A stretch of DNA of 64,000 nucleotides from an uncultured Pelagibacteraceae bacterium (GCA_902519945.1 CABYLY010000003.1:1-64000), one strand, 5' to 3'. Positions 13,773-21,459 are shown, counted from the first letter of the stretch. Notes: generated by a model from the sequence alone, not told the origin. Made by a program: numbers and translations.

Positions 13773-15080
13773 ATGTTAGATCTAATTATAAAAAATGGAA
13801 AGTGTTACATAGATGGCAAGTTAGAGGAAAAAGATATTGCTATTAAAGACGGTAAAATTTTAAAAATCGGTAAAATTTCTGAAGAATGTAAAGATATATA
13901 CGATGCTAAGGACAAAACGGTTTTACCAGGGTGTATAGACACGCAAACCCATTTTAGAGAACCAGGATCAACCGATACAGAAGATCTTCACTCTGGAAGT
14001 AGAGCAGCGATTGTAGGGGGTATCACAGCGGTATTTGAAATGCCAAATACAAATCCTCCAACTGCTACTAAAAAAGAATTTCAAAGAAAATTAGATTTAG
14101 CAAAAAATAGAATGTACTGTAACTATGCTTTTTACTTTGGAGCAACAGCTGATAACGCAAATGAATTAGCAGAATTAAAAAATTTAGAAGGATGTTGTGG
14201 TATAAAACTTTTTGCAGGCTCTTCGACTGGGAATCTTTTAGTTGCTGAGGAAAAAGATATAGATAAAGTTTTTCAAAATAGTTCAAAGGTTGTTGCAGTG
14301 CATTCTGAGGATGAGGAAATTCTTAATCAGAATAAAAAATTAATTAAAAAAGGCGACGTGCATACACATCCAGTTTGGAGAAGTGAAGAATGTGCAATGT
14401 CTTCTACAAGAAGAATAGTTAGGCTTGCAGAACGTTACAATAAAAAAGCACATGTGCTACATATTACAACAAAACAAGAAATTGATTTTCTATCACAACA
14501 TAAGGGCAATATTACTTTTGAAATTACTCCACAACACTTAACTATCTACGCACCAGATTGTTACGATAAGCTAGGTACTTATGCTCAGATGAATCCACCT
14601 ATAAGGGATAAATCTCACTACGATAGATTGTGGTACGCAGTTAAAAATAACTTAAATGATACTATTGGATCTGACCACGCCCCACATTTAAAAGTTAATA
14701 AGGATAAAGAGTATCCAAACTCTCCATCTGGGATGCCAGGTGTGCAAACATTAATGCCTGTAATGCTAAACCATGTGAATGATGGGAAATTAACTTTGAA
14801 TCAATTAATTAATCTTGTTTGTGAAAATCCAATTAAAATTTTTGGAATAAAAAATAAAGGATTTATTAAAGAAGGCTTTGATGCTGATTTTACAATTGTC
14901 GACATGAATAAAAAAATAATTATTAAAAATGAAAACATAGAGAGTAAGTGTGGTTGGTCACCATTTAACGAAACTGAATTTAAAGGAACACCTGTTGCAA
15001 CAATAATTTCTGGGAAGATTAAAATGAGGGATGGAAAAATTTTGGGTGAACCAGAGGGAAAACCTCTGTTATTTGATTAA
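13773..15080 (+). CDS. pyrC: Dihydroorotase (PyrC, multifunctional-complex type)
   Basis: Amidohydrolase cyclising carbamoyl-aspartate to dihydroorotate in pyrimidine synthesis. The 435-residue length and blocks VLPGCIDTQTHFREPG, FEMPNTNPPTA, GIKLFAGSSTGNL (bridging-lysine region), VHSEDEE, AHVLHITT and IGSDHAPH (catalytic Asp) fit class I dihydroorotase. The metal motif reads Q-T-H where many family members have H-x-H; as far as I recall QxH occurs in alphaproteobacterial homologues, so I do not regard it as inactivating. A hydantoinase or allantoinase role is less likely because of the MPNTNP and REPG motifs. It ends 3 bases before the convergent FkbM gene. Confidence 0.85.
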   Translation: MLDLIIKNGKCYIDGKLEEKDIAIKDGKILKIGKISEECKDIYDAKDKTVLPGCIDTQTHFREPGSTDTEDLHSGSRAAIVGGITAVFEMPNTNPPTATKKEFQRKLDLAKNRMYCNYAFYFGATADNANELAELKNLEGCCGIKLFAGSSTGNLLVAEEKDIDKVFQNSSKVVAVHSEDEEILNQNKKLIKKGDVHTHPVWRSEECAMSSTRRIVRLAERYNKKAHVLHITTKQEIDFLSQHKGNITFEITPQHLTIYAPDCYDKLGTYAQMNPPIRDKSHYDRLWYAVKNNLNDTIGSDHAPHLKVNKDKEYPNSPSGMPGVQTLMPVMLNHVNDGKLTLNQLINLVCENPIKIFGIKNKGFIKEGFDADFTIVDMNKKIIIKNENIESKCGWSPFNETEFKGTPVATIISGKIKMRDGKILGEPEGKPLLFD

Positions 15081-15083
15081 AGT

Positions 15084-15968
15084 TTATTTTAAAAAAATTA
15101 AATCAATATTTTTTCCTTTAGTTTTTTTTGATAATTCCATTACCTGATCTTTGCTATAGATATTGCCGTTAAAATCTGTAAATTTTTTATATAAATTTAG
15201 GTTTTCTCTATATTTTGAAAAATTTATTTTTTTCTCATTAATGGGAGTGATTTCAATTATTAAAATTTGATTTTTTTTAAGCACACTTTTAGGAATTTCT
15301 TGAAATATTATCTCATCATATCCTTGGGTATCAATTTTAATAATATTTTTTTTTAATTTTATGCTTTTAAAAAATTTTTGAGTACTCTCACATTTTATTA
15401 TTTCATAGTTATCAGGACTATTCATAAATCCTAATTTGTCTCTTTCTACCATTTCATAATAAAAACTTAAATTACCCATATTATTTTTATCTATAAATAA
15501 TTTTTTATCCTCTTTTTTGGCACTTAAAGCAAAATTAAAAAATTTTATATTTTTGTAATCTTTGAGGTTATTCTTTAAACAAAAATAATTTTCCTGATTA
15601 GGCTCAACACAATAAGTATTGGATAATTTTATCTTATTATTTAACAAACATTTTGACATTATCCCAATATTGGCACCGATATCGACAAAATCATATTTTA
15701 TCTTTTTATTAATTATAGACTTAATCTTTTTAATAAACTCATTTTGATAATTTTGATCATTTATAATATTCCAACTTTGAAAACTATCATTAACAAGATA
15801 CATTTTTTCATTTTTTTTTCCTAAAATTGTATTTTTTGAAAATTTAACTATTGAAATTGAAGGTGGACAAACCTCATTTGCAAATAAATTATTTTTAATT
15901 GTCCAAATGAGTTTTTTTCTATTTTTAAAAAACTTTAAGAAAAAGTTGTATTTAAAATTCTCAAACAT
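15084..15968 (-). CDS. FkbM-family SAM-dependent methyltransferase
   Basis: A 294-residue protein with an FkbM-type methyltransferase domain from about residue 90. SAM-binding motif I is FVDIGANIGIMSKCLL, the acidic post-II region is YCVEPNQENYFCLKNNL, and the family-typical IKIDTQGYDEIIFQEIP and LIIEITP follow. These enzymes usually O-methylate sugars of surface polysaccharides or secondary metabolites; the substrate here is unknown. It is very AT-rich even for the window (many AAA/AAT/TTT codons) and sits alone between housekeeping genes pyrC and the SMR gene, which suggests an accessory gene. It may be co-transcribed with the SMR/prpE pair upstream, only 6 bases away. Confidence 0.8.
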   Translation of the reverse strand: MFENFKYNFFLKFFKNRKKLIWTIKNNLFANEVCPPSISIVKFSKNTILGKKNEKMYLVNDSFQSWNIINDQNYQNEFIKKIKSIINKKIKYDFVDIGANIGIMSKCLLNNKIKLSNTYCVEPNQENYFCLKNNLKDYKNIKFFNFALSAKKEDKKLFIDKNNMGNLSFYYEMVERDKLGFMNSPDNYEIIKCESTQKFFKSIKLKKNIIKIDTQGYDEIIFQEIPKSVLKKNQILIIEITPINEKKINFSKYRENLNLYKKFTDFNGNIYSKDQVMELSKKTKGKNIDLIFLK

Positions 15969-15974
15969 GAATAA

Positions 15975-16310
15975 TTAATTTATCTTGGTAACATTAAAAC
16001 TATTAACCAAAACAACACCAATGACTATAAGAAATAAACCTAATACAGCTTGCCAAGTTAAGCTTTGTTTAAAAAATATATAACCCAAAATAGCAATTGT
16101 AAAAATCCCAAGTCCGCTCCAAGTAGCATAAACAATTGCAATTGGCAGTTTATTTACGACAAAAGTTAATAAATAAAAGGCAGTCAAATAGAATACAGCA
16201 AGAAATGTTGTAGGAATTAGTTTGGTAAAATTTTGAGAGACTGGCAATAACATTGTTCCTGCGACTTCACAAAAGATTGCGCCAATAAGAAATAGATAAG
16301 TTTTAAGCAC
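15975..16310 (-). CDS. Small multidrug resistance (SMR/EmrE) family transporter
   Basis: A 111-residue, four-helix inner membrane protein of the SMR family of proton-coupled exporters of cationic or guanidinium-type compounds. Helix 1 contains the essential glutamate in LIGAIFCEVAGTMLLPVS (about residue 14). Later motifs YATWSGLGIFTIAILGYIFFKQSL and GLFLIVIGVVLVNSF match EmrE helices 3 and 4. Its start overlaps the prpE 3' end by 8 bases, so it should be translated from the prpE transcript. Sequence does not distinguish a drug exporter from a Gdx-type guanidinium exporter. Confidence 0.88.
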   Translation of the reverse strand: MLKTYLFLIGAIFCEVAGTMLLPVSQNFTKLIPTTFLAVFYLTAFYLLTFVVNKLPIAIVYATWSGLGIFTIAILGYIFFKQSLTWQAVLGLFLIVIGVVLVNSFNVTKIN

Positions 16311-18204
16311 TTTTTAAAATATTATTTTTGATTAAATCTTCTTTTATCTCATCTAAAATTGCAGGATCATCAATCGTTGGTGGCATTTTATATTCTACAT
16401 TATCTGCAATTTTTCTTATTGTTCCTCTTAAAATTTTGCCAGATCTTGTTTTAGGTAACCTTTTGATAATAATTGCAACTTTAAATGCTGCGACTGGACC
16501 TATCTTATCTCTGACCATTTGAACACATTCTTTTGTTATTGTTTCATTATCTTTTGCAACACCCGCTTTTAATACGATTAAACCTATCGGTAGTTGACCT
16601 TTTAATTTATCTGCGATACCGAGCACTGCACACTCAGCTACAGATTGATGTTCAGACAAAACTTCCTCAATCGCTCCAGTTGATAATCTGTGGCCAGCAA
16701 CATTAATTATGTCATCTGTTCTTGACATAATCCAAATATAACCATCTTCATCAATGTGGCCTGCATCATAGGTTTGATAAAAACCCTCATAGTTTGACAT
16801 ATAATTTTCTTTATATCTTTGATCTGCGTTCCATAAAGTTGGAAACGTTCCAGGAGGCAAGGGTAGTTTAACAACTATGTCCCCCATCTCATTTGGTTTA
16901 GCTAAAGTTTGATCGGATTTAATTATTTTAACATCATAGCCAGGAACTGCTTTACAAGCTGAACCATACTTAGTTTTCATCATTTCAATTCCAGTGCAAT
17001 TTGAACTTATTGCCCAACTAGTTTCGGTTTGCCACCAATGATCGATAACTGGAACTTTTAATAAATTTTCAGCCCATTTAATTGTATCAGGGTCGGCTCT
17101 TTCTCCTGCAAGAAAAAGGCTTTCAAATTTTGATAAATCATATTTTGAAAAGAATTTACCTTCAGGATCTTCTTTCTTAATTGCTCTGAAAGCAGTGGGA
17201 GCAGTAAAAAGAGATTTAACTTTATAGTCTGAAATAATTTTCCAGAAAGCTCCAGCATCAGGAGTACCTACAGGTTTACCTTCAAACAATACCGTTGTAC
17301 ATCCTTTAAACAATGGAGCATAAACAATGTAAGAATGACCAACAATCCAACCGATGTCACTTGCTGACCACCAAATATCATCTTCATCAATATTATAAAT
17401 ATTTTTCATTGTCCACTTCAAAGCTACGATGTGGCCACCAATATCTCTAACAATTCCTTTTGGGGTTCCTGTTGTTCCTGAGGTATAAAGTATGTAGGCA
17501 AATTCATTTGAATTCATCTCAACACAATCAGTATCTTTAGCATTTGCGTGAGCTTCGTCCCAACTTATTTCCATTGGTGCATTTAATTTAACCTCATGAC
17601 CTTTCCTTTGAAACAGGATCATCTTACTAATTTTGTGTTGAGCTTGTTTTACAGCTTCATCAACAAGAGGCTTGTATTCAACAGTCCTACCAGGTTCAAA
17701 ACCACATGAAGCAGTAACCAAAAGCTTTGCTTTACTATCATCAATCCTACTTGCAAGTTCATTTGATGCGAAACCACCGAAAACAACAGAGTGTATTGCT
17801 CCTATTCTTGCGCATGCTAACATTGCTACAACGGCTTCTGGTATCATTGGCATGTAAATTATAACCCTGTCACCTTTGTTGATACCTTGGTCTTTAAGTG
17901 CACCTGCAAATTTTGATACTTTAGATTTTAATTCTTTGTAACTAAAATTACTTTTGTTACCAGTGATAGGACTATCGTAGATTAAAGCAGTTTTATCTCC
18001 TTTTCCATGATCGATGTGGATATCTAATGCGTTATAACATGTGTTTGTTACACCATCTTCGTACCATTTGTAGAAAGGTGGGTTAGACTTATTTAAAATT
18101 TTAGTAGGTTTTTTAAACCAGAAGACATCCTCTGATGCATTTTTCCAAAATTCCTCAGGATTGTTTATTGATTTTTGGTAAATTTCATTAAACTTGTCAG
18201 ACAT
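16303..18204 (-). CDS. prpE: Propionyl-CoA synthetase (PrpE-like acyl-CoA synthetase)
   Basis: An AMP-forming acyl-CoA synthetase of the acetyl/propionyl-CoA synthetase family that activates short-chain fatty acids with ATP and CoA. The 633-residue protein shows YILYTSGTTGTPKGIVRD (P-loop), LFLAGERADPDTIKWA, HWWQTETSWAI (motif A5 region), YDAGHIDEDGYIWIMSRTDDIINVAGHRLSTGAIEE and the catalytic lysine in LPKTRSGKILRGT. The N-terminal NTCYNALDIHIDHG and GERADPDT blocks favour PrpE over AcsA. Regulation by acetylation of the late lysine is known in the family. An SMR transporter overlaps its 3' end. It is divergent from proteorhodopsin across 212 bases. Confidence 0.88.
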   Translation of the reverse strand: MSDKFNEIYQKSINNPEEFWKNASEDVFWFKKPTKILNKSNPPFYKWYEDGVTNTCYNALDIHIDHGKGDKTALIYDSPITGNKSNFSYKELKSKVSKFAGALKDQGINKGDRVIIYMPMIPEAVVAMLACARIGAIHSVVFGGFASNELASRIDDSKAKLLVTASCGFEPGRTVEYKPLVDEAVKQAQHKISKMILFQRKGHEVKLNAPMEISWDEAHANAKDTDCVEMNSNEFAYILYTSGTTGTPKGIVRDIGGHIVALKWTMKNIYNIDEDDIWWSASDIGWIVGHSYIVYAPLFKGCTTVLFEGKPVGTPDAGAFWKIISDYKVKSLFTAPTAFRAIKKEDPEGKFFSKYDLSKFESLFLAGERADPDTIKWAENLLKVPVIDHWWQTETSWAISSNCTGIEMMKTKYGSACKAVPGYDVKIIKSDQTLAKPNEMGDIVVKLPLPPGTFPTLWNADQRYKENYMSNYEGFYQTYDAGHIDEDGYIWIMSRTDDIINVAGHRLSTGAIEEVLSEHQSVAECAVLGIADKLKGQLPIGLIVLKAGVAKDNETITKECVQMVRDKIGPVAAFKVAIIIKRLPKTRSGKILRGTIRKIADNVEYKMPPTIDDPAILDEIKEDLIKNNILKSA

Positions 18205-18313
18205 ATGAGTTTTTGATTCGATACTGCCTTTTTTTTAGATTTTTAAATTATAAATTGTATTTAATTTTAAAAAGTAAGTAAAATCAATGTAAATTAATGA
18301 CAATTAAGTCTTC

Positions 18314-18319
18314 TATAAT
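18314..18319 (+). promoter_or_regulatory. Candidate -10 box of the proteorhodopsin promoter
   Basis: A perfect TATAAT lies 98 bases before the proteorhodopsin ATG in the 212-base prpE-proteorhodopsin gap. No good -35 hexamer exists at 16-18 bases; ATGACA (18297-18302) is too close (11 bases). If used, the transcript would start near 18326 and carry a leader of about 90 bases with the hairpin and palindrome described separately. Confidence 0.4.
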
Positions 18320-18352
18320 CTCTCTATATTTGCTATTTAACGCACAACTTTT

Positions 18353-18388
18353 GCTTAGGGAAGCCTAAGCTTAGTTTATATAAACTAA
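18353..18388 (+). promoter_or_regulatory. Structured proteorhodopsin leader: hairpin plus 18-bp palindrome
   Basis: GCTTAGG-GAAG-CCTAAGC (18353-18370) is a perfect 7-bp hairpin with a four-base loop. It is followed without gap by the perfect palindrome TTAGTTTATATAAACTAA (18371-18388). Both lie between the candidate -10 and the Shine-Dalgarno GAGGGAG (18404-18410). This is an inferred 5' UTR element or protein-binding site; its role (mRNA stability, ribosome access or operator) is unknown. Confidence 0.55.
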
Positions 18389-18403
18389 TAAAAACTAACT
18401 AAA

Positions 18404-18410
18404 GAGGGAG
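18404..18410 (+). promoter_or_regulatory. Strong ribosome binding site of proteorhodopsin
   Basis: GAGGGAG, separated by six T residues from the ATG at 18417. This is one of the strongest Shine-Dalgarno matches in the window, where most genes have weak or no site, and fits a highly expressed membrane protein. Confidence 0.75.
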
Positions 18411-18416
18411 TTTTTT

Positions 18417-19190
18417 ATGAAAAAACTTAAACTGTTTGCTCTTACTGTTGCGGCATTGATTGGTGTAACTGGTATAGCAAACGCAGCTTCTGCTACGATG
18501 TTAGCTCAAGATGACTTCGTTGGAATATCTTTCTGGATAATTTCAATGGGTATGTTGGCTGCTACAGCGTTTTTCTTTATGGAGAGAAATACTGTTGCAC
18601 CTGGCTGGAAAACGTCAGTAACTGTTGCAGGGCTAGTAACTGGTATTGCATTCATCCACTACATGTACATGAGAGAAGTATGGGTGATGACTGGCGATTC
18701 ACCAACAGTATATAGATATATTGACTGGTTAATTACTGTGCCACTACAGATGATAGAATTTTACTTAATTCTAGTAGCTGTAAGAAAAGCAAATTCTGGA
18801 ATTTTCTGGAGATTGTTAATCGGTTCATTAGTAATGTTAATCGGTGGATATTTAGGAGAAGCAGGATACATCAATGCTACACTTGGTTTTGTAATCGGTA
18901 TGGCTGGATGGATCTACATTCTTTATGAAATATTCTCAGGTGAAGCTGGAAAAGCTGCTGCTAAGAGCGGAAACAAAGCTCTAGTAACTGCGTTCGGTGC
19001 AATGAGAATGATTGTAACTGTAGGTTGGGCTATTTACCCATTAGGTTATGTATTTGGTTACCTAACTGGTGGAGTAGATGCTAACTCATTAAACGTAGTA
19101 TATAACTTAGCTGACTTTATAAATAAAATTGCATTTGGTCTAGTAATCTGGGCTGCTGCAGTAAGTTCAGCTGGTGCAAGAGCAAGATAA
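18417..19190 (+). CDS. Proteorhodopsin, blue-absorbing type (light-driven proton pump)
   Basis: A retinal-binding seven-helix inner membrane protein that pumps protons outward in the light. The 257-residue protein begins with a signal peptide (MKKLKLFALTVAALIGV...ANA). Functional residues line up with the reference protein with an offset of +6: H81 (His75), proton acceptor D103 in YRYIDWLITVP (Asp97), spectral-tuning Q111 in PLQMIEF (position 105), proton donor E114 (Glu108) and retinal lysine K237 in FINKIAFGLVIW (Lys231). Gln at the tuning site predicts blue absorption. A strong RBS precedes it and an intrinsic terminator (19213-19251) follows, so it is probably monocistronic. Retinal synthesis genes are not in the window. 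Confidence 0.98.
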   Translation: MKKLKLFALTVAALIGVTGIANAASATMLAQDDFVGISFWIISMGMLAATAFFFMERNTVAPGWKTSVTVAGLVTGIAFIHYMYMREVWVMTGDSPTVYRYIDWLITVPLQMIEFYLILVAVRKANSGIFWRLLIGSLVMLIGGYLGEAGYINATLGFVIGMAGWIYILYEIFSGEAGKAAAKSGNKALVTAFGAMRMIVTVGWAIYPLGYVFGYLTGGVDANSLNVVYNLADFINKIAFGLVIWAAAVSSAGARAR

Positions 19191-19212
19191 TTACGCTTTA
19201 AATTAATTTAAT

Positions 19213-19251
19213 AGGGCGAGTATGTTTTACATACTTGCCCTATTTTTTTTT
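19213..19251 (+). terminator. Intrinsic terminator after proteorhodopsin
   Basis: A 12-bp stem AGGGCGAGTATG / CATACTTGCCCT (one G-U pair) with a five-base loop TTTTA is followed by an A and nine T residues. It lies 22 bases after the proteorhodopsin stop and is the clearest rho-independent terminator in the window. The ORF-track start for the next gene (19222) falls inside this stem and is therefore not credible. Confidence 0.92.
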
Positions 19252-19269
19252 ACACCTATATATAATCCA

Positions 19270-19590
19270 ATGGCTAAAATCACTTACATAACTCATGACA
19301 ATCAAAAACATATAATTGAAGTTCAAAATGGACTTACTGTTATGGAAGGAGCCGTACAAAATGATATTCCAGGAATTGACGCTGATTGTGGTGGTGGAAT
19401 GGCTTGTGCTACTTGCCATGTTTATGTCAAAGAAGACTGGTTTAATAAACTTCCTAAAAAAGAAGATGGTGAAGAGGATATGTTAGATATGGCATTTGAA
19501 CCAAAAACAAATAGTAGACTTAGTTGTCAAATAATAGTCTCGGATGAGATTGATGGTCTTGAAGTAAGTATTCCATCCAAACAAGCATAA
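19270..19590 (+). CDS. 2Fe-2S ferredoxin, adrenodoxin/ISC type
   Basis: A small soluble electron carrier. The true start is taken as ATG 19270 ([14 protein letters not shown]), because the track's upstream start lies inside the proteorhodopsin terminator; this gives 106 residues. Cluster ligands are visible in [14 protein letters not shown] (three Cys) and LSCQI (fourth), the adrenodoxin/Fdx-type pattern, which differs from plant-type ferredoxin. It abuts the reductase gene with no gap (TAA directly followed by ATG). Adjacent reductase suggests the pair forms an electron-transfer module; partner enzymes are unknown. A TATAAT at 19261-19266 is too close to the ATG to be its promoter. Confidence 0.92.
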   Translation: MAKITYITHDNQKHIIEVQNGLTVMEGAVQNDIPGIDADCGGGMACATCHVYVKEDWFNKLPKKEDGEEDMLDMAFEPKTNSRLSCQIIVSDEIDGLEVSIPSKQA

Positions 19591-20610
19591 ATGATTAAAA
19601 CGGATGCATTAATTATTGGAGCAGGACCAACAGGTTTATTTACCGCTCATCAATTAAAATTAATTGGTCTTAGTTGTGAGGTGGTGGACAATTTAGATAA
19701 AATTGGCGGCCAATGTATTGAGCTGTATCCAGATAAACCAATTTATGACATTCCTGCAGTACCTGAATGCACTGGTGAAGAATTGACAAATAACTTAATC
19801 AACCAGTTAAAACCATTTGATATTAAATTTCATTTAAATGAAAGAGTAGAGGAAGTTAAAAAAGAAAATAATGTTTGGTTAGTCAAAACCAATAAAGGCA
19901 CCGCTTTTTCTACACCCAATGTTATTATTGCTGGGGGAGTTGGCTCATTTGAACCTAGGAAATTTTCGCCAAAAGAATGTGAAAAATTTGAGGATAAATC
20001 ATTATTTTATTCAGTAAAAGATAAAAACATATTTAAGAAAAAAGTTGTATCAATATTTGGTGGTGGAGATAGTGCATTAGATTGGGCTGTTGAATTATCC
20101 AAAGATTGCAATGTTAATTTAATACATAGAAGAGACGAATTTAGAGGGGCACAAGCAACAATAGATAAGGTACACAGTCTTGTAAAAGCAGGTAAAATAA
20201 ATTTATTTACTAAATATCAACTAGCTACAGTCACAGGAGATCAACAAATAGAAAGCATTGATATCAAACATGACTCTAATGAAGTGAAATCTTTAAAAAC
20301 TGATTACGTTTTAGGTTTTTTTGGTTTGATTATGCAATTAGGACCAATTGCTAATTGGGGGCTTAATATTGATAAAAAAACTATTGAGGTTGATACTGAA
20401 AAGTTTGAGACCAATCAAAAAGGAATTTATGCAGTGGGAGATATTTGTAATTATCCTGGAAAATTAAAGCTGATTTTATCTGGTTTTCATGAAGGCGCTT
20501 TAGCAGCAAGAGCTTGTTTTAAATTAGCAAGACCCAATGAAAAATATAGATTTGAATTTACCACATCGTCAAAAACAATCAAAGAGCGTCTTGGTGTAAA
20601 AAGTGATTGA
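19591..20610 (+). CDS. Ferredoxin-NADP reductase, thioredoxin-reductase-like type
   Basis: An FAD enzyme moving electrons between NAD(P)H and ferredoxin. The 339-residue protein has two Rossmann motifs, GAGPTGLFTAHQL (FAD, residue about 8) and FGGGDSALDWAVEL (NADP, about 155), and the FAD-closing YAVGDICNYPGKLKLILSGFHEGA. The redox CxxC of true thioredoxin reductase is absent, which together with the preceding ferredoxin supports the TrxR-like FNR (YumC) class. The same proteorhodopsin-ferredoxin-reductase order is known from SAR11. It overlaps the GST gene by 8 bases. Confidence 0.9.
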   Translation: MIKTDALIIGAGPTGLFTAHQLKLIGLSCEVVDNLDKIGGQCIELYPDKPIYDIPAVPECTGEELTNNLINQLKPFDIKFHLNERVEEVKKENNVWLVKTNKGTAFSTPNVIIAGGVGSFEPRKFSPKECEKFEDKSLFYSVKDKNIFKKKVVSIFGGGDSALDWAVELSKDCNVNLIHRRDEFRGAQATIDKVHSLVKAGKINLFTKYQLATVTGDQQIESIDIKHDSNEVKSLKTDYVLGFFGLIMQLGPIANWGLNIDKKTIEVDTEKFETNQKGIYAVGDICNYPGKLKLILSGFHEGALAARACFKLARPNEKYRFEFTTSSKTIKERLGVKSD

Positions 20611-21229
20611 ACTTTTTTCTGCTAACACTCCAAACGGAAAAAAAATAAGCATTATGCTTGAGGAGATTGGTTATGAGTACGAGGTTAAAAAAGTTGATCT
20701 TGATAAAGGTGAACAGTTTAATTCAGAATTTAAGAAAATAAGTCCTTTTAGTAAAATTCCAGTAATAATAGATCACAAAACTAATCAAACTGTTTTTGAG
20801 TCTGGGGCTATTCTTATTTATTTAGCTGAGCAAAGTGGAAAGTTTTATCAGGAAAAAAATCGTTTAGAGATAAATCAATGGTTAATGGCGCAAATGGGTT
20901 ATGTTGGTCCAATGCTGGGGCAACACCATCAATTTCATCACTATAACCCAGGTAAAAGTCAATTTGGTGAAGAAAGATATTTTAAGATTTCAAAGCGTAT
21001 ATACTCTGAACTAGACGAAAGATTATCTAACCACAGATTTTTATCAGGAGATGATTATACAATTGCTGATATTGGAACATTTCCTTGGATAGCAAGACAT
21101 GAGTGGCACGATATTGGTCTTAAAAATTTTAAAAATCTAACCAGATGGTATGAGGATATATCCAAAAGAGATGCAGTTAAGAAGGGCTTTGCGTTTATGG
21201 ATAAAAATGAATTGCCGCCAAAACCTTAA
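20603..21229 (+). CDS. Glutathione S-transferase family protein
   Basis: A 208-residue cytosolic GST: thioredoxin-like N-terminal domain (IELFSANTPNGKKISIMLEE, then the glutathione-site FSKIPVI and ESGAILIYLAE) and all-alpha C-terminal domain (MGYVGPMLGQHHQFHHY, DYTIADIGTFPWIARH). It resembles the YfcG/YghU subgroup, which act on disulfides or peroxides using glutathione; the exact substrate is unknown. The GTG start at 20603 is supported because the first beta strand begins there and the next ATG lies inside the fold. It overlaps the reductase by 8 bases, so the ferredoxin-reductase-GST genes form a redox operon. Confidence 0.88.
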   Translation: MIELFSANTPNGKKISIMLEEIGYEYEVKKVDLDKGEQFNSEFKKISPFSKIPVIIDHKTNQTVFESGAILIYLAEQSGKFYQEKNRLEINQWLMAQMGYVGPMLGQHHQFHHYNPGKSQFGEERYFKISKRIYSELDERLSNHRFLSGDDYTIADIGTFPWIARHEWHDIGLKNFKNLTRWYEDISKRDAVKKGFAFMDKNELPPKP

Positions 21230-21334
21230 TTAATTCATTGAACTTAACAATCTAAATAGTGATGCAAAAATTCCATGTCCTGAAAGTTCAATAGCAACTA
21301 TTGCTAAAATTATTAATACAAACTTTTTGTTCAT
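21230..21334 (-). CDS. Small single-helix membrane protein (34 aa), not in ORF track
   Basis: I read this by hand. ATG is the complement of 21332-21334 and TAA the complement of 21230-21232, giving 34 residues that begin MNKKFVLIILAIVAIELSG. It has a positively charged N-terminus, one hydrophobic helix and a short amphipathic tail (FRLLSSMN). The ATG overlaps the TGA of the upstream 42-residue ORF (ATGA), a classical translational-coupling arrangement. Its stop abuts the convergent GST stop without a gap (TTAATTAA). No function is recognised. Chance is possible for so short an ORF, but the precise packing argues that it is real. Confidence 0.5.
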   Translation of the reverse strand: MNKKFVLIILAIVAIELSGHGIFASLFRLLSSMN

Positions 21335-21459
21335 CTAGTAAATACAAATAATAGTAAAAGTATCCAAAAAAAGGCGTAATAAAAATAAATGTATTTTTTA
21401 GTAAAATTATATGTGATTGGATTGTGAACAGTTTTATTCTTTCTTTTTTTTCTAGTCAT
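21331..21459 (-). CDS. Small basic membrane protein (42 aa) overlapping dksA, not in ORF track
   Basis: Hand-read ORF: ATG is the complement of 21457-21459, inside the last codons of dksA (GATGACTAG), and TGA the complement of 21331-21333. The 42 residues start MTRKKRKNKTVHNPITYNF, a strongly basic cytoplasmic segment, followed by an aromatic/aliphatic helix (FYYAFFWILLLLFVFTR). It overlaps dksA by 8 bases and the next small ORF by 4, so dksA, ORF42 and ORF34 look like one translationally coupled unit. A positive-inside topology with the N-terminus in the cytoplasm is predicted. No known family is recognised. Confidence 0.55.
   Translation of the reverse strand: MTRKKRKNKTVHNPITYNFTKKYIYFYYAFFWILLLLFVFTR

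Noticed and set aside
13900-13990. Loss of the first metal histidine in dihydroorotase (QxH instead of HxH)
   Set aside because: I believe the QxH form occurs in alphaproteobacterial homologues and all other active-site blocks are present, so it is not evidence of an inactive gene.
19222-19269. Upstream start [10 protein letters not shown] for the ferredoxin gene
   Set aside because: These codons lie within the proteorhodopsin terminator stem and T run; the ferredoxin fold begins at ATG 19270.
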